From: Cedecea neteri
Lineage (GTDB): Bacteria > Pseudomonadota > Gammaproteobacteria > Enterobacterales > Enterobacteriaceae
Direction: 5' to 3'
Assembly (NCBI RefSeq): GCF_000758305.1
Contig: NZ_CP009458.1
Location: 2,418,001 to 2,482,000 of the forward strand
Length of the DNA: 64,000 bases
Below, one piece after another: positions 1-7,585 of the stretch. A program made the translations under genes and the position numbers. The notes beneath the pieces are model-generated. The model was not told the DNA's origin and did not search any database. It was given only the letters and a program-made list of their open reading frames with translations. The first letter of the stretch is position 1. Each line of letters begins with the position of its first letter.

Positions 1-75
1 AATATTGGACTTATGGCGGCGGAAAGAGCCGGTGGCCTGAAGCGTAAAGCGCTGAAATACGCCCTGGGATTATAG
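1..75 (+). CDS. ubiF: UbiF C-terminus (ubiquinone biosynthesis hydroxylase), partial
   Basis: Only the last 24 codons and the stop lie in the window. The tail, ending in KALKYALGL, matches the end of UbiF, the flavin-dependent 2-octaprenyl-3-methyl-6-methoxy-1,4-benzoquinol hydroxylase of ubiquinone biosynthesis. The identification is supported by position: in E. coli ubiF directly precedes the same seven-tRNA operon and asnB. No catalytic residues are visible in this fragment. A hairpin terminator follows 57 bases after the stop. Confidence 0.8.
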   Translation, partial: NIGLMAAERAGGLKRKALKYALGL

Positions 76-132
76 TTAAGACGCGCAGGGCGATTTACCG
101 CTCTGCTTATGCTGACTAAATGTCAGATAGCA

Positions 133-156
133 AAAAGCCCGCTTGCGCGGGCTTTT
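133..156. terminator. Bidirectional terminator between ubiF and the tRNA operon
   Basis: A perfect 10-bp stem (133-142 paired with 147-156) has a four-base loop. An A run on one side and a T run on the other let it work for ubiF on the plus strand and for the converging tRNA operon on the minus strand. Confidence 0.85.
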
Positions 157-163
157 CATTGTG

Positions 164-238
164 TGGCTGGGGTGCAGGGATTCGAACCCCGGAATGCTGG
201 TATCAGAAACCAGAGCCTTACCGCTTGGCGACACCCCA
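164..238 (-). tRNA. glnX: tRNA-Gln (CUG)
   Basis: A 75-nt tRNA with encoded CCA end, intact acceptor and T arms and anticodon CTG, which reads CAG. It is the last gene of the seven-tRNA operon and occupies the place of E. coli glnX. It differs from the next copy at a few stem positions (GTG in place of GTA near the 3' end, with the matching change in the opposite strand of the acceptor), so pairing is kept. Confidence 0.95.
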
Positions 239-273
239 ATTGCGTTAAACGAACCGCTTAACGACTTTAAAAT

Positions 274-348
274 TGGCTGGGGTACGAGGATTCGAACCTC
301 GGAATGCTGGTATCAGAAACCAGAGCCTTACCGCTTGGCGATACCCCA
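274..348 (-). tRNA. glnV: tRNA-Gln (CUG)
   Basis: A 75-nt tRNA with anticodon CTG and encoded CCA, almost identical to the copy at 164-238. It corresponds to E. coli glnV, the gene that gives the supE amber suppressor when the anticodon is mutated. Here the anticodon is wild type. Confidence 0.95.
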
Positions 349-393
349 ACAATTTTTTTGGATTTATCGAAATTAATCAATAATTCCTTTGTA

Positions 394-470
394 TGGTGGC
401 TACGACGGGATTCGAACCTGTGACCCCATCATTATGAGTGATGTGCTCTAACCAGCTGAGCTACGTAGCC
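394..470 (-). tRNA. metU: tRNA-Met elongator (CAU)
   Basis: A 77-nt tRNA with anticodon CAT and encoded CCA. Its sequence is that of the elongator methionine tRNA rather than the initiator. It is identical to the copy at 797-873. Position corresponds to E. coli metU. Confidence 0.94.
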
Positions 471-491
471 AGACCTTATCATATTTTTCGA

Positions 492-566
492 TGGCTGGGG
501 TACCTGGATTCGAACCAGGGAATGCCGGTATCAAAAACCGGTGCCTTACCGCTTGGCGATACCCCA
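492..566 (-). tRNA. glnW: tRNA-Gln (UUG)
   Basis: A 75-nt tRNA with anticodon TTG, which reads CAA and, by wobble, CAG; the CCA is encoded. Identical to the copy at 605-679. Position corresponds to E. coli glnW. Confidence 0.95.
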
Positions 567-604
567 ATAACCGTCGCGGTAAACCGCATGTATCGAAAAA
601 ATAA

Positions 605-679
605 TGGCTGGGGTACCTGGATTCGAACCAGGGAATGCCGGTATCAAAAACCGGTGCCTTACCGCTTGGCGATACCCCA
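605..679 (-). tRNA. glnU: tRNA-Gln (UUG)
   Basis: A 75-nt tRNA with anticodon TTG and encoded CCA, identical over its full length to the copy at 492-566. Position corresponds to E. coli glnU. Confidence 0.95.
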
Positions 680-701
680 TCCGTGCAACGCGAAAGATAA
701 A

Positions 702-786
702 TGGTGCGGGAGGCGAGACTTGAACTCGCACACCTTGCGGCGCCAGAACCTAAATCTGGTGCGTCTACCAATTTCGCCACTCCCGC
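702..786 (-). tRNA. leuW: tRNA-Leu (UAG)
   Basis: An 85-nt class II tRNA with the long variable arm expected of leucine tRNAs, anticodon TAG (reads CUN codons) and encoded CCA. Second gene of the operon, in the place of E. coli leuW. Confidence 0.95.
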
Positions 787-796
787 ATAAAAAAGA

Positions 797-873
797 TGGT
801 GGCTACGACGGGATTCGAACCTGTGACCCCATCATTATGAGTGATGTGCTCTAACCAGCTGAGCTACGTAGCC
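797..873 (-). tRNA. metT: tRNA-Met elongator (CAU)
   Basis: A 77-nt elongator methionine tRNA with anticodon CAT. First gene of the operon, about 40 bases downstream of the promoter at 912-940. Position corresponds to E. coli metT. Confidence 0.95.
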
Positions 874-900
874 ATCTTTTTACGCGCTACCTTATCGGCG

Positions 901-940
901 TTGCGGGGCGCATTATGCTGAGTTGACTCTACAGCGTCAA
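901..940 (-). promoter_or_regulatory. Promoter of the seven-tRNA operon
   Basis: On the minus strand a -35 box TTGACG (935-940) and a -10 box CATAAT (912-917) are separated by exactly 17 bases. The bases just after the -10 box are C-rich (reverse complement of 901-911), which is the GC-rich discriminator known from stringently controlled stable-RNA promoters. Negative control by ppGpp is inferred from that. Confidence 0.85.
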
Positions 941-1083
941 CTAGTTTTTTCCCGAAAACCCGCTCAGAATGCTCGTTTGAATGACTTGCGAACAGCTTGC
1001 TTGAAATATCGACAATAACGCACGTTTTTGTTTTTAATTCCGCTTAAAAACAGGGATAAAGCCGCGACAGGAATACAGAAACG

Positions 1084-1107
1084 ACAACGGGCCATAAGGC
1101 CCGTTGT
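1084..1107. terminator. Hairpin after asnB
   Basis: A perfect 10-bp stem (1084-1093 with 1098-1107) around a four-base loop lies just past the asnB stop. On the asnB strand the bases after the stem are only moderately T-rich; the plus strand has the better T run. It is the only hairpin at the gene end and probably serves asnB. Confidence 0.6.
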
Positions 1108-1125
1108 TTTAAGCTAAATTAGCGA

Positions 1126-2787
1126 TTAATAGGCGGCCTGGTGCACACCCACCGCGCGCCCTGATGGATCGTTCATGGTTTTGAACGACTCATCCCATTC
1201 GATCGCTTTTGCGGAAGAACAGGCCACTGACGGGCCGCCAGGTACGCATTCCGCCGCGCTTTGCAGCGGGAACAGCTCTTCAAAGATTTCGCGGTACAAA
1301 TAGGCTTCTTTCGAGCCTGGCGTGTTGTACGGGAAACGGTAGGCAGCGGTGGCCAACTGCTGGTCGCTAATCTGCTCAGCGGCCACTTCTTTCAGCGTAT
1401 CAATCCAGCTGTAGCCTACGCCGTCAGAGAACTGCTCTTTCTGGCGCCACGCCACGCTTGCCGGCAGGTACGATTCGAAGCACTCACGCAGAACATGCTT
1501 TTCCATTTTGCCGTTGCCGCACATTTTGTCCTGCGGGTTGATGCGCATTGCCACGTCGAGGAATTTTTTATCCAGGAACGGGACGCGGGCTTCAACGCCC
1601 CAGGCGGACATTGCCTTGTTGGCGCGGGCACAGTCAAACATGTGCAGGGCCTGTAATTTGCGCACGGTTTCTTCATGCAGCTCTTTGGCGTTTGGCGCTT
1701 TGTGGAAGTACAGGTAACCACCGAACACCTCATCAGAGCCTTCCCCGGACAACACCATTTTGATGCCCATCGCTTTGATTTTACGCGACATCAGGTACAT
1801 CGGTGTTGAAGCGCGGATCGTTGTCACATCGTAAGTTTCGATGTGATAGATAACATCGCGGATCGCATCCAGGCCTTCCTGGACGGTGAAGTGGATCTCA
1901 TGGTGAACCGTGCCCAGATGGTTAGCGACTTCCTGTGCGGCTTTCAGGTCAGGAGAACCTTCCAGACCCACTGCGAAGGAGTGAAGCTGCGGCCACCAGG
2001 CTTCGCTACGCTCTTCATCTTCTACGCGGCGCGCGGCAAATTTTTTGGTGATCGCGGAAATCACGGAAGAGTCCAGCCCGCCGGACAGCAGAACGCCATA
2101 AGGAACGTCGGACATCAGGTGGCTCTTCACGGAATCTTCCAGCGCCTGACGCAGCGCATTTTTGTCCGTGACGTTGTCTTTTACTTCTTCGTAGCTGAAC
2201 CAGTCGCGCTGATAGTAGCTGCGGATTTCGCCGTCTTTGCTCCACAGGTAGCTGCCCGCCGGGAACTCTTTGATGGTGCGACAAACAGGCACAAGGGCTT
2301 TCATTTCTGAAGCGACATACAGGTTACCGTGTTCATCATGGCCCATATAAAGCGGGATGATGCCGATGTGGTCACGGCCAATCAGGTAAGCGTCTTTCTC
2401 GCTGTCGTAAAGCGCGAAGGCAAACATCCCCTGCAGATCATCAAGGAAGTCAGGGCCTTTTTCCTGATACAGCGCCAGGATAACTTCACAGTCTGAACCG
2501 GTCTGGAAGGTATAGCGGTCGCCGTATTCGGCGCGCAGAGCCTGGTGGTTGTAGATTTCGCCGTTAACCGCCAGGGCGTGAGTTTTTTCGGTGTTGTACA
2601 GCGGCTGAGCACCCGCGTTGACGTCAACAATTGACAGACGTTCGTGAACAAGAATCGCTTTATCGCTGGCATATACCCCTGACCAGTCCGGGCCGCGGTG
2701 GCGCATCAGGCGTGATAATTCCAGCGCTTTTTTGCGCAATTCAACTGCATCAGTTTTGATATCCAGAACGCCAAAGATAGAACACAT
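1126..2787 (-). CDS. asnB: Asparagine synthetase B, glutamine-hydrolysing
   Basis: Makes asparagine from aspartate, ATP and glutamine (or ammonia) in the cytoplasm. The 553-residue product is within one residue of E. coli AsnB. It begins MCSIFGVL, giving the N-terminal nucleophile Cys needed for the glutaminase domain (about residues 2-200), followed by the synthetase domain with the ATP PP-loop LSGGLDSS near residue 232. The start is well placed behind a CGGAGAAG ribosome site. It is a single gene between the tRNA operon and the nag operon, with a hairpin terminator on each side. The order is the same as in E. coli. Confidence 0.97.
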   Translation of the reverse strand: MCSIFGVLDIKTDAVELRKKALELSRLMRHRGPDWSGVYASDKAILVHERLSIVDVNAGAQPLYNTEKTHALAVNGEIYNHQALRAEYGDRYTFQTGSDCEVILALYQEKGPDFLDDLQGMFAFALYDSEKDAYLIGRDHIGIIPLYMGHDEHGNLYVASEMKALVPVCRTIKEFPAGSYLWSKDGEIRSYYQRDWFSYEEVKDNVTDKNALRQALEDSVKSHLMSDVPYGVLLSGGLDSSVISAITKKFAARRVEDEERSEAWWPQLHSFAVGLEGSPDLKAAQEVANHLGTVHHEIHFTVQEGLDAIRDVIYHIETYDVTTIRASTPMYLMSRKIKAMGIKMVLSGEGSDEVFGGYLYFHKAPNAKELHEETVRKLQALHMFDCARANKAMSAWGVEARVPFLDKKFLDVAMRINPQDKMCGNGKMEKHVLRECFESYLPASVAWRQKEQFSDGVGYSWIDTLKEVAAEQISDQQLATAAYRFPYNTPGSKEAYLYREIFEELFPLQSAAECVPGGPSVACSSAKAIEWDESFKTMNDPSGRAVGVHQAAY

Positions 2788-3062
2788 ATAACTTCTCCGT
2801 ACACTTGCCTGAGCGATTTGAGTTGTGGTGCTGCGTTGCCGATTTTTTTGCTTTTGCTGCGGCTTTGCGGCGTTGCTTAGTAATGAAAATGCTCAATCGT
2901 TGAAGGGAATGCAAGGCTTTTAGCTTTCAGCTAATAAATAGTGCAGTGAGGATTGCTGATTTATGAAAAATGATGATGTTTTCGGCGTGAAAATTAACGG
3001 ATCGTCAATTTTTAACAATTTGTACTGAAGTTTGATTCGCCTGGGCGGCGATTTTTTATCGA
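2788..3062 (-). promoter_or_regulatory. asnB upstream region
   Basis: About 270 bases between the nag operon terminator and asnB. The distal part is AT-rich and should hold the asnB promoter, but I see no -35/-10 pair that I would commit to. Nothing looks like coding sequence. The last 80 bases before asnB are rich in short GC runs and could form leader structure. Confidence 0.4.
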
Positions 3063-3091
3063 TATAAAAATGCCGGCTCTGGGCCGGCATT
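3063..3091 (-). terminator. nag operon terminator after nagD
   Basis: A perfect 9-bp stem (3069-3077 with 3083-3091), rich in GC, is followed on the minus strand by a run of five T then ATAT. It lies six bases beyond the nagD stop and is a standard intrinsic terminator for the nagBACD transcript. Confidence 0.9.
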
Positions 3092-3096
3092 CTGAA

Positions 3097-3852
3097 TTAG
3101 AAAATATCGATTTCAGCCACAGAGGGGTAAATCCAACTTGGCCGGAACGGCATATCATCGACGTTGTTCAGGCTGGAGACACCAGACAGAACCAGGATAG
3201 TTTCAAGACCCGCCTGGAAGCCCGCGAGAATATCCGTCCGCAGGTTATCGCCGACGATAACGGTTTGCTCGGAATGCGCCTGCATTTTATTGAGCGCCGC
3301 GCGGATGATCCACGGGCTTGGTTTGCCGACATAAAACGGTTCACGACCGGAGATTTTCTCAATACCCGCACAAAGCGCGCCGCAGGCCGGGCTAAAGCCG
3401 TGGCCGTGGCTGTCAGGATTGGTCGCAATGAAACGTGCACCGTTTGCCACGAAGTAGGCCGCTTTATGCATCATCTCCCAGTTAAAGGAGCGAGTTTCAC
3501 CGACGATAACAAAGTCAGGATTGATGTCGGTAATGGTAAATCCAGCTTTGTAGAGTTCGTGAATCAGCGCCCCTTCACCGACGACGTAGGCTTTCTTACC
3601 TTCCTGACGACGGAGGAAATCGGCCGTAGCCATGGCGGAGGTGTAAAACACGCTCTCCGGCACGTCGATACCCGCGGAGGCAAAGCGGTTGGCAAGATCC
3701 TGGCTGGTCTGGGAAGGGTAGTTGGTCAGCAGCACCAGCGGCATTTCTTTTTCAAGAATACGTGCCAGAAATTCATTAGCGCCCGGCACGGCGACGTTGT
3801 CGTGCATCAGCACGCCGTCGATATCACAAATTACGTTCTGGATGGTGGTCAT
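3097..3852 (-). CDS. nagD: Nucleotide phosphatase NagD (HAD family)
   Basis: A 251-residue HAD-superfamily (IIA class) hydrolase; E. coli NagD is a ribonucleotide monophosphatase with preference for UMP. The N-terminus carries the catalytic DxD motif (DIDG, Asp10 and Asp12), and VGDNLRTDI near residue 200 supplies the C-terminal acidic motif. I start it at the ATG at 3852; an in-frame TTG two codons upstream would give 253 residues. It is the last gene of the nag operon, but a hairpin at the end of nagC probably lowers its expression. Confidence 0.95.
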   Translation of the reverse strand: MTTIQNVICDIDGVLMHDNVAVPGANEFLARILEKEMPLVLLTNYPSQTSQDLANRFASAGIDVPESVFYTSAMATADFLRRQEGKKAYVVGEGALIHELYKAGFTITDINPDFVIVGETRSFNWEMMHKAAYFVANGARFIATNPDSHGHGFSPACGALCAGIEKISGREPFYVGKPSPWIIRAALNKMQAHSEQTVIVGDNLRTDILAGFQAGLETILVLSGVSSLNNVDDMPFRPSWIYPSVAEIDIF

Positions 3853-3896
3853 TAACAACTCTGGCTCACGGAATGAAGTCGGTAACTATAGCGTAA

Positions 3897-3916
3897 AATG
3901 CTGCCTGGGCAGCATT
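3897..3916 (-). terminator. Internal hairpin between nagC and nagD
   Basis: A palindrome (3897-3904 paired with 3909-3916) overlaps the nagC stop codon and is followed on the minus strand by TTTT. It looks like a partial terminator that would reduce transcription into nagD. That effect is inferred. Confidence 0.55.
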
Positions 3917-5135
3917 AACTTTCCAGCAAATGCTGAAGCAAGACGCCGTTTAGCATCGAGCGCTTAACCAGCGCAAAGGCTCCGATGGCCGAGCGGTCGT
4001 CCAGCTTTGAGCAGACGATAGGCAAATTTTTACGGAAGGCATTCAATACCTGAGTATTAATGCAGCCTTCAATGGCCGGCAGCAGCACTTTTTCAGCTTC
4101 GATTATCTCACCGGCAAGCACGACTTTTTGCGGGTTAAACAGGTTAATGGCGATGGAAATGGCTTTCCCCAGGTGGCGGCCAACGTGTTCCAGCACTTCA
4201 CAGGCCAACGCATCGCCTTTATTGGCCGCTTTGCAGATAGCTTGAATACTACAATCTTCCAACGTCAAACGGCTGTTATAGCCTTGTTCCAGCAAATGGC
4301 GGACGCGTTTTTCAATGGCGGCGTTCGCGGCGATGGTTTCCAGGCAGCCAAAGTTACCGCAGTGGCAGCGCTCGCCTAATGGGTCTACCTGAATGTGGCC
4401 AATCTCACCGACGTTCCCATTACGGCCGATAAAAATCCGCCCGTTTGACAGAATGCCCGCCCCGGTGCCGCGGTGAACGCGCACCAAAATAGAGTCTTCG
4501 CAGTCGTGAGTTGCACCGAAGTAGTGCTCGGCCAGCGCGAGACTGCGAATATCATGGCCGACAAAACAGGTCACTTTGAAACGTTTTTCCAGGCTGTCGA
4601 CCAGCGCCCAGTTGTTGACGGCGATGTGCGGCATGTAGCGGATCACGCCGCTTTCTGGGTCAACCAGCCCTGGCAGGATGACGGAAATAGCGATAAGTTC
4701 GCGGGTTTTACGCTGCCAGGTTTCGATAAAGTGACTGATGGCGTTGAGCAACGCATGCTCGAGCGTTTCCTGGGTGCGTTCAGGCAGCGGGTAGTGCTCT
4801 TCGGCGATGGATTTCGCGCTCAGGTCGAACAGGGTGATAGTGGCGTCATGGCGCCCAAGGCGCACGCCAATAGCGTGAAAGTTACGTGTTTCGGTAGTAA
4901 TGGAGATAGCGCGGCGGCCGCCGGTGGAGGCCTGCTGATCGACTTCTTTTATCAGGCCGCGCTCAATAAGCTGGCGAGTAATTTTTGTGACGCTGGCGGG
5001 CGCAAGCTGGCTTTGTTCGGCAATCTGGATGCGCGAGATGGGACCGTGCTGATCAATCAGGCGGTAGACCGCCGCGCTATTCAGCTGTTTTACCAGGTCA
5101 ACGTTACCAATTTGGGCTTGTCCGCCAGTCGTCAT
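3915..5135 (-). CDS. nagC: NagC, N-acetylglucosamine-responsive repressor (ROK family)
   Basis: A transcription factor that represses nag and chi genes and is released by GlcNAc-6-phosphate. The 406 residues equal the E. coli length. A winged-helix DNA-binding domain occupies roughly residues 10-75 (SRIQIAEQSQLAPASVTKIT is the recognition region), followed by a ROK sugar-binding domain with the zinc-binding CHCGNFGCLE near residue 255. It starts five bases after nagA and is cotranscribed with nagBA. Candidate NagC boxes are present in this window between nagB and nagE and upstream of chiP. Confidence 0.97.
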   Translation of the reverse strand: MTTGGQAQIGNVDLVKQLNSAAVYRLIDQHGPISRIQIAEQSQLAPASVTKITRQLIERGLIKEVDQQASTGGRRAISITTETRNFHAIGVRLGRHDATITLFDLSAKSIAEEHYPLPERTQETLEHALLNAISHFIETWQRKTRELIAISVILPGLVDPESGVIRYMPHIAVNNWALVDSLEKRFKVTCFVGHDIRSLALAEHYFGATHDCEDSILVRVHRGTGAGILSNGRIFIGRNGNVGEIGHIQVDPLGERCHCGNFGCLETIAANAAIEKRVRHLLEQGYNSRLTLEDCSIQAICKAANKGDALACEVLEHVGRHLGKAISIAINLFNPQKVVLAGEIIEAEKVLLPAIEGCINTQVLNAFRKNLPIVCSKLDDRSAIGAFALVKRSMLNGVLLQHLLES

Positions 5136-5140
5136 GCTAT

Positions 5141-6289
5141 TTACTCAGTTACGACCTCGTTACCATTAACGATGGTCTTGATAATTTTATAGTCGCGGGT
5201 AAACACGGTCAGGTTAGCCACTTTACCGGCTTCGATTGCGCCCAGATGTTTATCCACGCCCATGGCGCGAGCAGGGTAGAGGGTTGCCATACGCAGGACT
5301 TCATCCAGCGCGATGGCCGCGTGTTCCACCAAATTGCGAACACCTTGAATCATGGTCAGTGCAGACCCGCTCAGCGTGCCGTTCTCATCAACGCACAGAC
5401 CGTCACGGTAGTATATTGTTTTGCCAGCAAAAATGAACTGATCGATGTTGGCACCTGCCGGTGCGGTTGCGTCAGTCACCAGGCACAGTTTATCGCCCTT
5501 CACGCGTTTTGCGGTGCGAATGTTCGCATAATCCACATGTAAACCATCAGCAATGATGCCACAGTAGACGTCAGCTTCATCAAAAATTGCGCCAGCAAGG
5601 CCAGGTTCACGGCCGGTAATATAAGGCATCGCGTTGAAAAGGTGGGTTGCGAAGGTGATCCCGGCGCGGAAGCCAATTTTGGCTTCTTTAATTGTTGCAT
5701 TGGAATGACCGGCAGAAACGATGATGCCCGCAGCGACCAGCTTCTGAATGACTTCTGGCTCAACCATTTCAGGTGCGAGGGTGATTTTGGTGATCACATC
5801 GGCATTCTGGCAGAGGAAATCAACCAGCTTCGCATCCGGCTTGCGCACGAAGCCCGGGTTGTGCGTCCCTTTTTTCACGATGTTAAGCCACGGCCCTTCA
5901 AGGTGTAAACCCAGCGCCTGATGGCTGTATTTCGCCAGATAGTCGCGCATGACGTTCACGCCCTGCATCATCAGCTCGTCGCTGGTGGTGATAAGCGTAG
6001 GCAGGTAGCTGGTGCAGCCTGAGCGTTCGTTCGCTTTCTGCATGATTTCCAGCGTTTCAACAGAAACGGCTTCTGCGGTGTCGTTAAACTGCACGCCGCC
6101 GCAGCCGTTCAGCTGTACGTCAATAAAACCGGGGGCAATGACGGCACCGCCCACATCGCGCGTTTCGATACCTGCTGGCAGTGCTTCTACAGGGCAAACT
6201 CGCTCAATCAGGCCATCGGCAATGACTACCGCGTGGTCATCCAGAATTTCGTGGCCGGTATAAATCCGACCGTGGATTAATGCATACAT
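5141..6289 (-). CDS. nagA: N-acetylglucosamine-6-phosphate deacetylase
   Basis: Removes acetate from GlcNAc-6-phosphate to give glucosamine-6-phosphate, the first committed step of GlcNAc use and of amino-sugar recycling. The product is 382 residues, the E. coli length, with amidohydrolase features: HLEGPWL near 130, SAGHSNA near 200, THLFNAMP near 220 and LVTDA near 275 for metal and substrate binding. It lies between nagB and nagC. The 161-base gap to nagB is unusually structured, with two strong hairpins. Confidence 0.97.
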   Translation of the reverse strand: MYALIHGRIYTGHEILDDHAVVIADGLIERVCPVEALPAGIETRDVGGAVIAPGFIDVQLNGCGGVQFNDTAEAVSVETLEIMQKANERSGCTSYLPTLITTSDELMMQGVNVMRDYLAKYSHQALGLHLEGPWLNIVKKGTHNPGFVRKPDAKLVDFLCQNADVITKITLAPEMVEPEVIQKLVAAGIIVSAGHSNATIKEAKIGFRAGITFATHLFNAMPYITGREPGLAGAIFDEADVYCGIIADGLHVDYANIRTAKRVKGDKLCLVTDATAPAGANIDQFIFAGKTIYYRDGLCVDENGTLSGSALTMIQGVRNLVEHAAIALDEVLRMATLYPARAMGVDKHLGAIEAGKVANLTVFTRDYKIIKTIVNGNEVVTE

Positions 6290-6337
6290 ATCCTACCCCC
6301 GGGAATAACGTCGTGCTTTAAGACTGTAAGATCGCTA

Positions 6338-6372
6338 ATAAAGAGGAAAAGCCGAAACACCTTCCTCTTTAT
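6338..6372 (-). promoter_or_regulatory. nagB-nagA intercistronic hairpin with ChiX-like target sequence
   Basis: A perfect 11-bp inverted repeat (6338-6348 with 6362-6372) with a 13-base loop. In the nagBA message its 5' arm contains AAAGAGGAA, the same nine bases as the core of the ChiX pairing site in the chiP leader (11903-11911); its 3' arm contains the complement. It lies about 50 bases before the nagA start. A role in ChiX binding or mRNA processing is inferred only. Confidence 0.5.
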
Positions 6373-6410
6373 GACTGACTGTAGAAAACCAATACATTGA
6401 TTTTCCTGGA

Positions 6411-6439
6411 CAACTGACGCTTTTACGACGCGTCAGTTG
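6411..6439 (-). other. Hairpin just after nagB
   Basis: A perfect 10-bp stem (6411-6420 with 6430-6439) with a nine-base loop, 11 bases beyond the nagB stop. No T run follows on the minus strand, so it is not a terminator; it could protect the nagB 3' end or mark a processing site. Confidence 0.6.
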
Positions 6440-6450
6440 TCTATTGTGCC

Positions 6451-7251
6451 TTAAAGGCCTTTAATGTTTTCTGCTTCCAGTTCGTTGAAATATTTCAACG
6501 TTTTGACTTTCAGCTCCATGGTGGACGGCTCATCACACACGATCACCGCCTTTGGATGCAGCTGCAGGCAGGTGATAGTCCACATGTGGTTAACGTTGCC
6601 TTCCACGGCCGCCTGCAGCGCCAGAGCTTTGACACCGCCCAGCACCAGGATCATCACTTCTTCTGCATCCAGCAGGGTACCTACGCCAACGGTCAGCGCG
6701 TATTTAGGTACCTGAGTCACGTCGCCGCCGAAGAAACGAGAGTTTGCCACGCGGGTGTCATGGGTCAGGGTTTTAATACGGGTGCGGGAAGCCAGGGAAG
6801 ACGCTGGTTCGTTGAACGCGATGTGGCCGTCGTTGCCCACACCGCCCATGAACAGGTGAATTTTGCCATAGGAGCGAATTTTCTCTTCGTAGCGGCGACA
6901 TTCTGCATCAACATCTTCTGCGTTGCCGTTCAGCAGATTGATGTTTTCCGCTGGGATATCAACGTGATCAAAGAAGTTGCGGTGCATGAAAGTATAATAG
7001 CTTTCCGGGTGTTCTTTCGGCAGACCGACGTATTCATCCATGTTGAACGTGACGACGTTCTTAAAGCTAACCTGGCCTGCTTTATGCATCTCAACCAGAG
7101 CTTTGTAAGCTTCCAGCGGCGTGCCGCCGGTTGGCAGACCCAGAACAAAAGGACGGTCCGCGGTTGGTTTGAATGCATTGATGCGATTTACAATATGGCG
7201 AGCTGCCCATTTGCCGACTTGTGCCGGGGTAGCCAGGGGAATCAGTCTCAT
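6451..7251 (-). CDS. nagB: Glucosamine-6-phosphate deaminase
   Basis: Converts glucosamine-6-phosphate to fructose-6-phosphate and ammonia, linking amino sugars to glycolysis. The protein is 266 residues, as in E. coli, and keeps the substrate loop GLPTGGTP, NMDEYVG with the catalytic Asp near residue 72 and GGVGNDGHIAFNEP with the catalytic His and Glu around 143-148. Two ATGs stand side by side; I choose the second (7251), which gives the family N-terminus MRLIP and better spacing from the GAGGTG ribosome site. First gene of nagBACD. Confidence 0.97.
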   Translation of the reverse strand: MRLIPLATPAQVGKWAARHIVNRINAFKPTADRPFVLGLPTGGTPLEAYKALVEMHKAGQVSFKNVVTFNMDEYVGLPKEHPESYYTFMHRNFFDHVDIPAENINLLNGNAEDVDAECRRYEEKIRSYGKIHLFMGGVGNDGHIAFNEPASSLASRTRIKTLTHDTRVANSRFFGGDVTQVPKYALTVGVGTLLDAEEVMILVLGGVKALALQAAVEGNVNHMWTITCLQLHPKAVIVCDEPSTMELKVKTLKYFNELEAENIKGL

Positions 7252-7357
7252 CATTCACCTCGTAGTTTAAGAGTAAAAATAGGGTTAGCTGAATCGATCT
7301 CGATAAGCATAAGGGTAAACCACTTTTATACTGAACCGACAGGGATCAATCCGCCTT

Positions 7358-7380
7358 GATTTTTTGAATCATAAAATAAG
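7358..7380. promoter_or_regulatory. NagC operator, nagB side
   Basis: The sequence has the form TTTGA-ATC-ATAAA with AT-rich flanks, an imperfect palindrome centred at 7369, in the position expected for the high-affinity nagB operator. Confidence 0.65.
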
Positions 7381-7424
7381 TTTTCGGAGATAGCCAGTGA
7401 AGGGGGAGGGTTGAAGCGATATTT

Positions 7425-7440
7425 GGTGATAAATATCACA
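7425..7440. promoter_or_regulatory. CRP-like binding site
   Basis: GGTGA, six bases, TCACA: nine of the ten consensus half-site bases are present (TGTGA-N6-TCACA). It lies between the two NagC boxes, where CRP acts in E. coli. Confidence 0.7.
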
Positions 7441-7452
7441 AAAAAGGTGCGT

Positions 7453-7473
7453 TTAATTTGCGGTACGAATTAA
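7453..7473. promoter_or_regulatory. NagC operator, nagE side
   Basis: An imperfect palindrome centred at 7463 with core TTTGC-GGT-ACGAA. It shares the core pattern TTYGC-N3-RCGAA with the candidate NagC boxes upstream of chiP. Confidence 0.75.
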
Positions 7474-7585
7474 TTTTTTTCACACTTCACCGTGTGATGT
7501 GAATCGTCGCCGTGTATTCAATGTAAGTAAGACAATAAAAACACTGCTTGAGCGAGCCTTAACGGGGTCTCATAGGGGGAATAAA

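Larger units (their letters stand above)
7255..7585. promoter_or_regulatory. nagB-nagE divergent control region
   Basis: This 331-base gap separates two operons read in opposite directions. It holds two NagC-like operators (7358-7380 and 7453-7473) whose centres are 94 bp apart, close to nine helical turns, with a CRP-like site between them. In E. coli NagC dimers bound at two such sites form a repression loop, and CRP assists. A GTG at 7499 opens an in-frame extension of nagE, but it has no ribosome site and lies close to the promoter. Confidence 0.8.

Noticed and set aside
438..854. Open frames of 60-140 codons on both strands across the tRNA cluster
   Set aside because: They run through tRNA genes; repeated tRNA sequence gives repeated peptide pieces. 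None has a ribosome site.
7499..7585. Upstream GTG extending nagE by 29 codons
   Set aside because: No ribosome site, located close to the NagC operator and probable promoter; the GTG at 7586 has a near-perfect AGGGGGA at proper spacing.
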